Positions 42,801-50,615 of a DNA stretch of 64,000 nt are shown piece after piece (the stretch's first letter is position 1; the number at the start of each line of letters is the position of its first letter). The DNA comes from Lachnospiraceae bacterium (lineage in GTDB: Bacteria > Bacillota > Clostridia > Lachnospirales > Lachnospiraceae), in contig JAFRXH010000062.1 of the NCBI GenBank assembly GCA_017437785.1, forward strand, positions 1 to 64,000, written 5' to 3'. Below the pieces are notes generated by a model. The model did no database searches. It was given only the letters and a program-made list of their open reading frames with translations, and had not been told where the DNA came from. Position numbers and translations under genes: made by a program.

Positions 42801-42818
42801 AGAAACAGGAGGTGTGAC

Positions 42819-43361
42819 ATGGAAGCAGTTAAGATGCAGGAAAATGAATTAACCTTAGAAGATATATTAAACCTTCCTGAAGGGGTACATAAGGAAATGC
42901 TGGACGGAGTGGTGTATGATATGGCAGCGCCAAGTACGCAGCATCAGAGGATCAGATTTAATCTGGCACGAAAGATTGCTGATCACATTGACCGAAAGGG
43001 TGGCGCTTGTGAGGTGTTTACTGCGCCGTTTGGAGTATTTCTGACTAAGGATGACAAAAACTATGTAGAGCCGGATATCTCTGTCATCTGTGATAAAGAC
43101 AAGATATCCGATCGAGGGTGTGAAGGAGCGCCTGATTGGGTAATAGAGGTTGTATCTCCATCGACAAAGAGCATGGATTACCTGCGCAAGTTATATCATT
43201 ATAAACAAAATGGAGTTCGCCTGTACTGGATAGTTGATCCTGTTTCGGCGATGGTATCGGTCTATGATTTTGAGAACGATATCATGGAACAATATGGTTT
43301 TGATGACATCATCCCTGTCTCTATATATGATGATCTTAAGATAGATATGGGGAAGCAATAA
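42819..43361 (+). CDS. Uma2 family (DUF820) nuclease-fold protein
   Basis: The 180-residue product has the PD-(D/E)xK signature of Uma2 proteins: VEPDISVICD, then DWVIEVVSPSTKSMD (Glu-x-Val core), with LYHYKQNGVRLYWIVDP. Uma2 proteins are abundant in cyanobacteria and some Bacillota; their biological target is unknown. CAGGAGGTG supports ATG 42819. It has its own promoter and is not part of an evident defence island. Confidence 0.88.
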   Translation: MEAVKMQENELTLEDILNLPEGVHKEMLDGVVYDMAAPSTQHQRIRFNLARKIADHIDRKGGACEVFTAPFGVFLTKDDKNYVEPDISVICDKDKISDRGCEGAPDWVIEVVSPSTKSMDYLRKLYHYKQNGVRLYWIVDPVSAMVSVYDFENDIMEQYGFDDIIPVSIYDDLKIDMGKQ

Positions 43362-43363
43362 AT

Positions 43364-43440
43364 GTCATCCTGAGCGAAGCGAAAAAGTGAGGCAGAAAAT
43401 CTTCGATTTTCGTTGCCGAACTTTCCTACTTGGGGATCTT
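43364..43440 (+). repeat. Long-form hairpin repeat
   Basis: GTCATCCTGAGCGAAGCG is followed by AAAGT, GA, GGCA, GAAAATC-TTC-GATTTTC, TGCC, GA, ACTTT and finally GGGGATC. It is a nested hairpin with facing GA pairs and the same architecture as 36617-36686. It lies between the Uma2 gene and the superoxide dismutase gene. Confidence 0.82.
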
Positions 43441-43493
43441 GATAGAGGTAAAGGTTTTTATTTAATTATATTATAATCAAGGAGGTACACATC

Positions 43494-44108
43494 ATGTTTG
43501 AACAGGTTAAATTAGACTATGCATTTGCGGATCTTGAGCCCTGCATCGATACGCTTACAATGGAGACTCATTACGGCAAGCATCATGCAACATATACGGC
43601 TAATCTGAATGCGGCTGCGGAAAAGGCAGGCGTGGCGGATAAGCCGATAGAAGAAGTACTGAGCAGCCTTGATAGTATCGCGGACCCTGCAGTGCGTACT
43701 GCAGTAAGAAATAACGGCGGCGGATTCTATAATCATAATCTCTACTTTGCTAACTTTTCGCCCAATGCGGCAAAGGCAGCAGAAGGAAAGCTGGCAGCAC
43801 AGATCGATAAGCAGTTCGGCAGCCTTGAAAACCTTAAGGAAGAGCTGACTAAAAAGGCAGTGGGACAGTTCGGATCGGGCTGGGCATGGCTCAGTGCCAA
43901 TGCTTCGGGAGAACTTAAGGTTTCGAATTCCCTTAACCAGGACAACCCTCTTATGGACGGGGAAGGCTACATCCCTCTCCTGGCACTGGATGTGTGGGAG
44001 CATGCCTATTATCTTAAATACAAAAACCTCCGCGCTGAGTACATCAAAGCATATTTTGAGGTGCTGGACTGGAAGAAGGTTTCTGAGAGATATGAGAGCC
44101 TGGGGTAA
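43494..44108 (+). CDS. sodA: Fe/Mn superoxide dismutase
   Basis: The 204-residue product has metal ligands His26 (METHYGKHH), His81 (FYNHNLYF), Asp166 and His170 (DVWEHAYY). It disproportionates superoxide, valuable for an anaerobe facing oxygen. CAAGGAGG precedes the start. Metal preference cannot be decided from these motifs. Confidence 0.95.
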   Translation: MFEQVKLDYAFADLEPCIDTLTMETHYGKHHATYTANLNAAAEKAGVADKPIEEVLSSLDSIADPAVRTAVRNNGGGFYNHNLYFANFSPNAAKAAEGKLAAQIDKQFGSLENLKEELTKKAVGQFGSGWAWLSANASGELKVSNSLNQDNPLMDGEGYIPLLALDVWEHAYYLKYKNLRAEYIKAYFEVLDWKKVSERYESLG

Positions 44109-44155
44109 GTGATGGCGAAGCTGTTTCAGATCATCCCGGAGGATTTCCTATGGCG

Positions 44156-44196
44156 TAAACCGTGAGATCGTAGTAAAGGAGCTCGCGGTTTATTTT
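44156..44196 (+). terminator. sodA terminator
   Basis: AAACCGTGAG and CTCGCGGTTT form a ten-bp stem (one T-G) around a 15-nt loop, followed by ATTTTG. Confidence 0.8.
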
Positions 44197-44263
44197 GATA
44201 CGGCTGCGGCAGAAGCGCTGTCATCCAATCCAATGACAGGAAGCTGTAAGTGTGAAGGGGCGA

Positions 44264-44292
44264 TTGATGTAGGGGGATTGTCGTGGTAGAAT
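44264..44292 (+). promoter_or_regulatory. Promoter of the NERD-domain gene
   Basis: TTGATG (44264-44269), a 17-bp spacer and TAGAAT (44287-44292). The leader to ATG 44387 is about 88 nt. An in-frame upstream ATG (44297) exists without a ribosome site. Confidence 0.65.
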
Positions 44293-44386
44293 AAAGTTGC
44301 GAAGTCATCGGATCAAATATTCAATGCATCTACTTGTGAAGATGAAGGATGATTTATGCAAATATGAATCAGGGGTTTGGATTATA

Positions 44387-45397
44387 ATGGATTCCGTAAG
44401 GATAGTCATAGGGATATTTGTTATATTTGCCGTTATTATTGCGGTTGTCTTTTTTTTCGGGAAAAAGAAGCCACGGAAACCTCGTGGCAGGATCATTACG
44501 CATCAGCTCTACTCAAATGAGTTTGAGGATAAAAAAAGAAAACTGAAACCGTTTTGTTCGGCCGAAGAGTTTTCGGAATTTGTGTTTTTTTTGCATAAAT
44601 ACAAAGGGGGATTTGTAAAGTCAAGAGAAGGCATTATAGTAAGCAGAGAATACTTGAATAAAGAAAAAGGTGATCTTAAGGGCATCTTTTGTAATATCGT
44701 ATTTCCAAATCCGAATATTACAACTGATAATAAAGAGATTTTTCGCAATTATCTTATCAGTATAGGCGTTGAAGGCGTGGAGAAAAGACCGGATTATGAA
44801 AGCAGGGATACGAAACTCAGGAATACGAAACAGGATGCTGAAGAACATAAACGTAAGGAAGTTGGTAATATAGGTGAAAAACTTGTAAGAGATACTCTTG
44901 AAAATCTGAATACCGCAAATGGGATCGGTAATTCAAAAAGCTACTCGATCATCAATGGCCCTTGTTACCGCTTTGGTGAGACGACAAAAGAATTTGATCA
45001 TATAGTGGTAGGAAAGAACGGTATTTTTATTATTGAAACAAAAGCTTTTGGCATGACTGACGGAAAAGCCCAGAGAGCCTCACTTTTTATTGATCCGGGA
45101 GATAAATGGATCATCAGGAAAAATAAAAGCAACAGGGAACTTGTATCACCGACAGACCAGGTCATGGCAGAGAAAGAAATGATAGAGGATATGCTGAAGA
45201 GCGTGGTTTCAGCAAATGTATATGCAATCCTGTTATGCTGTAACAGCGAGCTGTTTATCAAGAATAATATTGAGCTTCCGTATGCTGTTTTAAGGATTGA
45301 TGAGCTGCTTTCGTATATCGTAAATAGTCCCGGGGAGATAAGCGAAGAAAGACAAAAGTGTGCATTAAAGATGCTGGACACTTTTAGGATCAATTAA
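44387..45397 (+). CDS. Membrane-anchored NERD-domain protein
   Basis: The 336-residue product has one N-terminal membrane helix (about 5-23), a basic stretch, an unassigned middle and a NERD domain (about 155-265) with GEKLVRDTLENL, EFDHIVVGKNGIFIIETKAFG (Asp, Glu-x-Lys of a nuclease-like core) and a later YAILLCC strand. NERD domains are nuclease-related, mostly of unknown function. The start is chosen at 44387 (AGGGG 11 bases upstream). Confidence 0.8.
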   Translation: MDSVRIVIGIFVIFAVIIAVVFFFGKKKPRKPRGRIITHQLYSNEFEDKKRKLKPFCSAEEFSEFVFFLHKYKGGFVKSREGIIVSREYLNKEKGDLKGIFCNIVFPNPNITTDNKEIFRNYLISIGVEGVEKRPDYESRDTKLRNTKQDAEEHKRKEVGNIGEKLVRDTLENLNTANGIGNSKSYSIINGPCYRFGETTKEFDHIVVGKNGIFIIETKAFGMTDGKAQRASLFIDPGDKWIIRKNKSNRELVSPTDQVMAEKEMIEDMLKSVVSANVYAILLCCNSELFIKNNIELPYAVLRIDELLSYIVNSPGEISEERQKCALKMLDTFRIN

Positions 45398-45443
45398 AAA
45401 GAAAATATTTTATAGATAAACAGGGCTGACGGAGCATTAAATA

Positions 45444-46862
45444 GTGGTCTTTTCAAGCTTAACATTTACATTTTTATTTTTACCGGTAGTATTATTACTT
45501 TATTATCCAGTAAAGAATAATACATATCGTAATGATCTTCTTTTGATCGCAAGTATACTCTTTTATTCCTTTGGTGAACCTTTTTTTGTTTATATAATGC
45601 TTGCGTCTGTTGTGATCAACTATTCCGCAGCATTATTGATCGACAGGTACAGGGGTAAGAGTCTGTCGCGGATCTGTTTTGTTGTAGATATCATGCTGAA
45701 TATCGGCATTCTCTGGATCTTTAAATATCTGGATTTTTCGATAGAGATTACGAATTCGCTTTTTAATGCTGAGCTTCCTATGGTGGGGGTGACACTGCCT
45801 ATAGGGATATCATTTTATACCTTTCAGGCACTTTCTTATGTTATTGATGTATATAAAGGTACGGTAAAAGTTCAGAAGAATCCTTTGTATGTGGCATTGT
45901 ATATTGCTTTCTTTCCGCAGCTTATCGCCGGGCCGATAGTCCGTTATTCTTCGATAGAAGAGCAGATACATGAGCGGAAATGCTCTTTGGAGCTGTTTTC
46001 GGATGGAGCAAGGCGGTTTATGCAGGGATTCTGTAAGAAAGTTATACTTGCCAATAATCTGGCGATGGTTGCTCAAGAAACATTTGCACTGGATATGACT
46101 CAGGCAAACCCTTTATATCTTTGGATCGGATCGATATGTTACAGTCTCCAGATATACTATGATTTTTCGGGATATTCGGATATGGCGATAGGCCTGGGAA
46201 AAATGTTTGGCTTTAGATTTGAAGAAAACTTTGATCATCCGTATATAGCACGGTCGGTAACGGATTTCTGGCGCAGGTGGCATATCTCGCTTAGCCGTTG
46301 GTTTAGGGATTATGTGTACATACCTCTTGGAGGAAATCGTGTTAAGAAATACAGACTGATATTGAATCTTTTTATTGTATGGCTGCTGACCGGGATATGG
46401 CATGGTGCAAATTATACGTTTGTTGTGTGGGGATTGGGATATTTCATATTGCTTTTGATCGAGAAAGAACTGGTAAAGCCCGAAAAACATGAGAATAAGT
46501 TTTTTGAGTTTATATGGAGGCTGGTTACGCTGTTGTGTGTAAACTTTGGATGGGTAATGTTCAACTCTGCCGATATAAATAAGGGGCTTCAATACTGGAA
46601 GGCTATGATAGGGGGATTTGGCGGTAAAGCCGCGATTGACGGAAATATTATATTCTGTATCCGGGAATATGGTTTTTTCATGATCTGCGGTGTTTTGTTT
46701 GCTATGCCGTTGATGAAATTGATCAAGATAAAGACAAAACACCCGGCGACTGCTTCTGTGATCACCGCAATAGAGGCGGTGGGATGCGCATTGTGTTTTT
46801 TGTGGGCGGTTTCTTTTCTGGTTTTAGGGGCGCACAATCCGTTCATTTATTTCAATTTTTAA
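45444..46862 (+). CDS. MBOAT O-acyltransferase (AlgI/PatA-like)
   Basis: The 472-residue polytopic protein has the MBOAT pattern: FPQLIAGPIVRY, FWRRWHISLSRWFRDYVYIPLGGNR, and the catalytic His in GIWHGANYTF. AlgI-type proteins pass acyl groups across the membrane to a DHHW/AlgX-type partner that O-acetylates an exopolysaccharide. That partner follows directly but is split by an IS. The start is GTG 45444 with GACGGAG upstream. Confidence 0.92.
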   Translation: MVFSSLTFTFLFLPVVLLLYYPVKNNTYRNDLLLIASILFYSFGEPFFVYIMLASVVINYSAALLIDRYRGKSLSRICFVVDIMLNIGILWIFKYLDFSIEITNSLFNAELPMVGVTLPIGISFYTFQALSYVIDVYKGTVKVQKNPLYVALYIAFFPQLIAGPIVRYSSIEEQIHERKCSLELFSDGARRFMQGFCKKVILANNLAMVAQETFALDMTQANPLYLWIGSICYSLQIYYDFSGYSDMAIGLGKMFGFRFEENFDHPYIARSVTDFWRRWHISLSRWFRDYVYIPLGGNRVKKYRLILNLFIVWLLTGIWHGANYTFVVWGLGYFILLLIEKELVKPEKHENKFFEFIWRLVTLLCVNFGWVMFNSADINKGLQYWKAMIGGFGGKAAIDGNIIFCIREYGFFMICGVLFAMPLMKLIKIKTKHPATASVITAIEAVGCALCFLWAVSFLVLGAHNPFIYFNF

Positions 46863-46877
46863 GGATAAGAGGCCGAT

Positions 46878-47165
46878 ATGAATAAGACTCATAAGCTTAT
46901 ATATATGATAGAGTTTCTGGTGCTCATATTCGGACTGGGCATCATCAGTGCTGTCAAGCTGGTGGACTATTATATCAACCCGCCCAAGGTAAATAATCAA
47001 TTTGCTATGGATCTGGATAATCCGCTGGAAGAGGATCTTGCGTATTGTTTCTGCGGAAAGCAACTTTTTATAAATACCAATGGGGCTATCTGCAGATTAC
47101 TGGATCAGCCTTTGATGAATAAGGTGGTAAGGCTGGAAAACGGATATTGTGAACTTTTTATCTGA
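46878..47165 (+). pseudogene. 5' part of a DHHW/AlgX-like gene split by an IS
   Basis: Ninety-five codons encode one N-terminal membrane anchor (IYMIEFLVLIFGLGIISAV) and the start of an extracytoplasmic domain, ending in a stop at the IS border. The 3' part resumes at 49272 with the DHHW motif. It follows the MBOAT gene by 15 bases, as expected for its partner. Confidence 0.8.
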
Positions 47166-47232
47166 GTTACACTAAAGCCATCCAGCACCTTGATAATAGC
47201 ACAAAATAATCGCAAGAAAAAGGGCTTTTCGC

Positions 47233-47285
47233 TTGCAAAAACCCATATCGTGTGGTACACTATATAGTGTAACGGTTACACTAAA
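47233..47285 (+). promoter_or_regulatory. Transposase promoter with IR-like operator motifs
   Basis: TTGCAA (47233-47238) and TACACT (47256-47261) form a 17-bp-spaced promoter. The -10 lies in a perfect 16-bp palindrome, TACACTATATAGTGTA (47256-47271). Adjacent TAGTGTAAC-G-GTTACACTA (47265-47283) repeats the IS terminal sequence. A GCAAG/CTTGC hairpin (47212-47236) precedes. Confidence 0.6.
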
Positions 47286-47299
47286 TGAGGGGTGGCTCA

Positions 47300-49063
47300 G
47301 TGTACTACGATAAAACGGTCCCTGTACCGGAAGTCCAGGGCAAGATCATCACAAAAAAGAAGGGCGATGCGTGCTATATACTGTTCCAATATGGGCAGAT
47401 CTATAATCCGGAGAAACGCTATACTGTTCCGCAGCGGACTATCATTGGGAAACAGCACCCTACCGATGCGGGGCTTATGTTCCCGAATGAGAAGTTTCAG
47501 GAATATTTCCCTGATGTAGTCATTCCGGAAGAACTTCCAGAAGCGTACCGCAGCTGCTGTCTGAGGATAGGCTCCTACGTGGTCATAACGTATGTGCTGA
47601 ATGAGTATGAGCTTCCATCACTGCTCAAAAAGCATTTCAAAGATGATCTCGGCCTGCTGCTCGACCTTGTATCATATCTTATCGTTGATGAAGAAAACGC
47701 AGGACAATACTATCCGGACTTTGCTTTCTGCCATCCTCTGTTTACAGAAGGGATGCGGATATACAGCGATTCAAAGGTCTGCCGGTTCCTGCGATCTGTT
47801 ACGCGGGAACAGACCATAGGATTCCTTGATGACTGGAACCGTAAGAGGGATCATAAACAGCGTATATATCTTTCTTATGACTCATCCAACAAGAACTGCC
47901 AGGCAGGGGACATCGATCTGGTCGAGTTTGGCAAAGCAAAGGATGATAAAGGTGTTCCGGTGTTTAACCTTGCTATCGCATTTGATAAAAACAACCGGGT
48001 GCCGTTGTTCTACGAAGAATATATGGGCTCCATAACGGATGTTTCTCAGTTTGTATACATGGTCGATAAGGTAAAGGAGTACGGTTACACAAATATCGGC
48101 TTTATCTTAGATCGCGGGTATTTCAGCCGGGAAAACATCCAATACATGGAGGATAACAGATACGCTTTTGTAATAATGGTCAAAGGCCGTAAGGAACTGG
48201 TATCTTCCCTGATCGAAGATAATCTGGGGACCTTTGAAACAAAACGCTCATGCTCGATCCGTGCTTATCGTGTATACGGGAAGACTGTAACATCCAGACT
48301 GTATGAAGATGATAAGAAAGACAGGTATTTTCATATCTACTTCAATCCATCGAAACAGGCTGCGGAGAGGGAGCATCTGGAGCAGACCTGGGATAAGATG
48401 ACCACCTTCCTTGACAAGCATCTGGGTGAAGTGCTTACGCTGGGCAAAACTTACCGCCATTATTATGATCTTAAATTTGACAAGAATGGGCATCTTCTGT
48501 CGTATAAAGAACGGACAGATGTTGCTGAGCGCGAGCTTAACTTATGCGGTTATTTCTGTATCATAACATCGGAACCGATGTCAGCAACACAGGCTCTTAT
48601 ACACTATAAGGGACGTGATATATCAGAAAAACTGTTCAGTGCAGATAAATCATTTATCGGGTCAAAGAGCATGCGCACCCATTATGGCGAATCGTTATCT
48701 GCCAAGATATTTATCGAGTTTATAGCGCTGATCGTACGTAACCGTATATATAATCTCCTGAAGGAAGCTATGCTCCGGATGGATGCTAAATATAATTACA
48801 TGACTGTTCCTGCAGCATTGCGTGAACTCGAAAAGATCGAAATGGTGCGGAGGAATAAAGGGCAGTACCGCCTGGATCATGCCGTAAGCAAAAAACAAAA
48901 AGTCATACTGAGTTCCTTTGGATTGTCTGACGCCGATATCAAAGGAGCGGCTGAAGACATAGGAAAGAAGCTCTTAAAGAATCAGTCGCTGCTGGATGGA
49001 GCGCAGGAAAACGATATGGAGGACGATGAGGATGGCACGGGTACGTTCGATATCTTCGATTGA
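47300..49063 (+). CDS. IS1634-family DDE transposase
   Basis: The 587-residue transposase has first Asp in YLSYDSSNKN, second Asp in GFILDRGYFS, and the Y-x2-R-x3-E-x6-K block in YKGRDISEKLFSADKSF, the IS4-superfamily arrangement. GTG 47300 with GAGGGG seven bases upstream is preferred over ATG 47285, which lies in an IR-like motif. The reading frame is intact, so the element may be active. Confidence 0.92.
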   Translation: MYYDKTVPVPEVQGKIITKKKGDACYILFQYGQIYNPEKRYTVPQRTIIGKQHPTDAGLMFPNEKFQEYFPDVVIPEELPEAYRSCCLRIGSYVVITYVLNEYELPSLLKKHFKDDLGLLLDLVSYLIVDEENAGQYYPDFAFCHPLFTEGMRIYSDSKVCRFLRSVTREQTIGFLDDWNRKRDHKQRIYLSYDSSNKNCQAGDIDLVEFGKAKDDKGVPVFNLAIAFDKNNRVPLFYEEYMGSITDVSQFVYMVDKVKEYGYTNIGFILDRGYFSRENIQYMEDNRYAFVIMVKGRKELVSSLIEDNLGTFETKRSCSIRAYRVYGKTVTSRLYEDDKKDRYFHIYFNPSKQAAEREHLEQTWDKMTTFLDKHLGEVLTLGKTYRHYYDLKFDKNGHLLSYKERTDVAERELNLCGYFCIITSEPMSATQALIHYKGRDISEKLFSADKSFIGSKSMRTHYGESLSAKIFIEFIALIVRNRIYNLLKEAMLRMDAKYNYMTVPAALRELEKIEMVRRNKGQYRLDHAVSKKQKVILSSFGLSDADIKGAAEDIGKKLLKNQSLLDGAQENDMEDDEDGTGTFDIFD

Positions 49064-49244
49064 AACGGAGATAGAAAAGGTCGAGGCGGATCTTACAAAG
49101 GCACAGCAGAAATGCGATGCATTATCTGCGAAACTGCTAAAACTGCAGAAGCAGAAACATGAATACGAAGCGAAGCAGATACTTGATGCTTTCCATAAAA
49201 GTGGCAAGAGTCTACAGGAACTGATGATATTTCTGGATGTTTAA
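49032..49244 (+). CDS. Small coiled-coil accessory ORF of the IS (DUF4315-like)
   Basis: The 70-residue product is a coiled coil (IEKVEADLTKAQQKCDAL, then LQKQKHEYEAKQI) ending SLQELMIFL. The layout recalls DUF4315 proteins of mobile elements. It overlaps the transposase 3' end in another frame. GGAGG (49018-49022) is nine bases before ATG 49032. A role in transposition is possible but unproven. Confidence 0.6.
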   Translation: MARVRSISSIETEIEKVEADLTKAQQKCDALSAKLLKLQKQKHEYEAKQILDAFHKSGKSLQELMIFLDV

Positions 49245-49271
49245 GGGTGACTTTGAGTGTTTAGTGTAACT

Positions 49272-50172
49272 TTCTTGCAAAGTTCACAGATATCTGCTCA
49301 CGACATTTGATCATGTTCCGGATGAGGTGCTGCATGAATATGCTGATGCTACGGTAAAACTCAGGGATTATCTGAAGAACAGGGGGACAGAACTGGTGTA
49401 TGTGACAACACCATATACATCGTCTAAATACGATACGCAGCTTCCTGCCGGGATAGAAGACTATGGTAATGATAATATAGACAGATTCCTTGAAATGATC
49501 GATGATGCCGGGATTGATAATATAGATATCCGGGAAAAGATGCATGAAGATGGAATTGATCAATATGGTATGATGTATAAAACAGACCATCACTGGACTA
49601 CGGAAGCAGGCTTATATGTATATGGGATCATTGAAGATTATATAGTAAAAACGACCGGCTGTAATGTAGATAACAGGGTTGCGGATATCGGTAATTATAA
49701 TGTGACGAAATATGAAAAATGGCATCTGGGATCCAGAGGGCAGCGGACCGGTATTTATTATGCGGGGATCGATGATTTTGATCTGATACTTCCAGAGTTT
49801 GATACAAGAATATCGAATGGCAGATCTGTTGGCAGCATGCAGGATATGATGATTAATATGGCTCCGCTTGAGAATAAGGATTATACATCTAGATATACTT
49901 ACGATGATGTTTTTGGGAAAACATTGGGGAATTTTATAAACGAAAACTGCGGAAATGATATCCGTATACTTCTTATTTCAGATTCGTTTGGGAAGGTGGT
50001 TATCCCCTATCTTTCTATGGGATTTTATCGGCTTGATTTTGCGTTGAATGAGAATACAACGGTGATAACACCGGAGCTGATTGAAAAATATGATCCGGAT
50101 ATCGTGGTGATGCTGTATTATACTCAACGCCTGCAGGAAGGAGAGAAGGGTTTTGCGTTCAAAGGTTTTTAA
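49272..50172 (+). pseudogene. 3' part of the split DHHW/AlgX-like acetyltransferase gene
   Basis: About 300 codons continue the gene cut at 47165; the frame is open right up to the IS. It holds the family motif TDHHWTTEAG and the serine-containing LLISDSFGKVVIPYLS, typical of AlgX/AlgJ/DHHW SGNH-like O-acetyltransferases. GTG 49327 could start a shorter product without membrane anchor. With the anchor and first strand lost, function is doubtful. Confidence 0.82.
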
Positions 50173-50179
50173 ACAAAGA

Positions 50180-50212
50180 AAAGCAGCGTCTTCACGCTGC
50201 TCATTCTTTTAA
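50180..50212. terminator. Terminator after the split acetyltransferase gene
   Basis: AGCAGCGT-CTTC-ACGCTGCT (50182-50201) is followed by CATTCTTTT on the plus strand and TTTCTTTG on the minus strand, so it may also end the cold-shock transcript. Confidence 0.85.
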
Positions 50213-50320
50213 TCGTTCCATACGGTATTGCCTATTCCGTAAACTATTCCTGATTACCAGAACTTAATCTATAGAAAACGCACATCGGTAAGCAACTGAT
50301 TAAAACTGTGGTGATCCCGA

Positions 50321-50521
50321 TCAGAGCTTGATAACGTTAGCTGCCTGGGGACCCTTTGCACCGTCAACGATGTCAAACTCTACAGCCTGACCCTCGTCTA
50401 AGGTCTTATAGCCTTCTACGTTCTGGATAGCTGAGAAATGTACGAATACATCCTTGCCTTCTTCTGTAGAAAGGAAGCCATAACCCTTCTGTGCGTTGAA
50501 CCACTTTACTTTACCCTGCAT
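50321..50521 (-). CDS. csp: Cold-shock protein (CspA family)
   Basis: The 66-residue OB-fold protein has RNP1 KGYGFL and RNP2 VFVHF. It binds single-stranded nucleic acid as an RNA chaperone. A GGAGGTACT site precedes the start and a minus-strand promoter lies about 50 bp upstream. The leader is short (about 42 nt) for a cold-induced csp, so it may be constitutive. Confidence 0.96.
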   Translation of the reverse strand: MQGKVKWFNAQKGYGFLSTEEGKDVFVHFSAIQNVEGYKTLDEGQAVEFDIVDGAKGPQAANVIKL

Positions 50522-50569
50522 CTTTTAGTACCTCCAAAAATATATGCTGCGTCAAAAAACGACATACAT

Positions 50570-50598
50570 AATTTATCACAAAATAAGCAAAAAGTAAA
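50570..50598 (-). promoter_or_regulatory. Cold-shock gene promoter
   Basis: On the minus strand TTTACT (50593-50598), a 17-bp spacer and TAAATT (50570-50575) with extended TG. Confidence 0.65.
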
Positions 50599-50615
50599 GA
50601 AAAATATGAAGAGTA

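Larger units (their letters stand above)
47165..49271 (+). mobile_element. IS1634-like insertion sequence
   Basis: The 2.1-kb element is bounded by 12-bp inverted repeats AGTTACACTAAA (47165-47176) and its complement (49260-49271). It contains one long DDE transposase gene and a small downstream ORF. No clean target-site duplication is visible next to the repeats. TATCTG occurs at both junctions (47159-47164 and 49291-49296), but 20 bp off on the right side. Confidence 0.85.

Noticed and set aside
47165-49296. TATCTG at both IS borders as the target-site duplication
   Set aside because: The right copy lies 20 bp beyond the terminal inverted repeat, and joining there would break the host frame; it is treated as chance.
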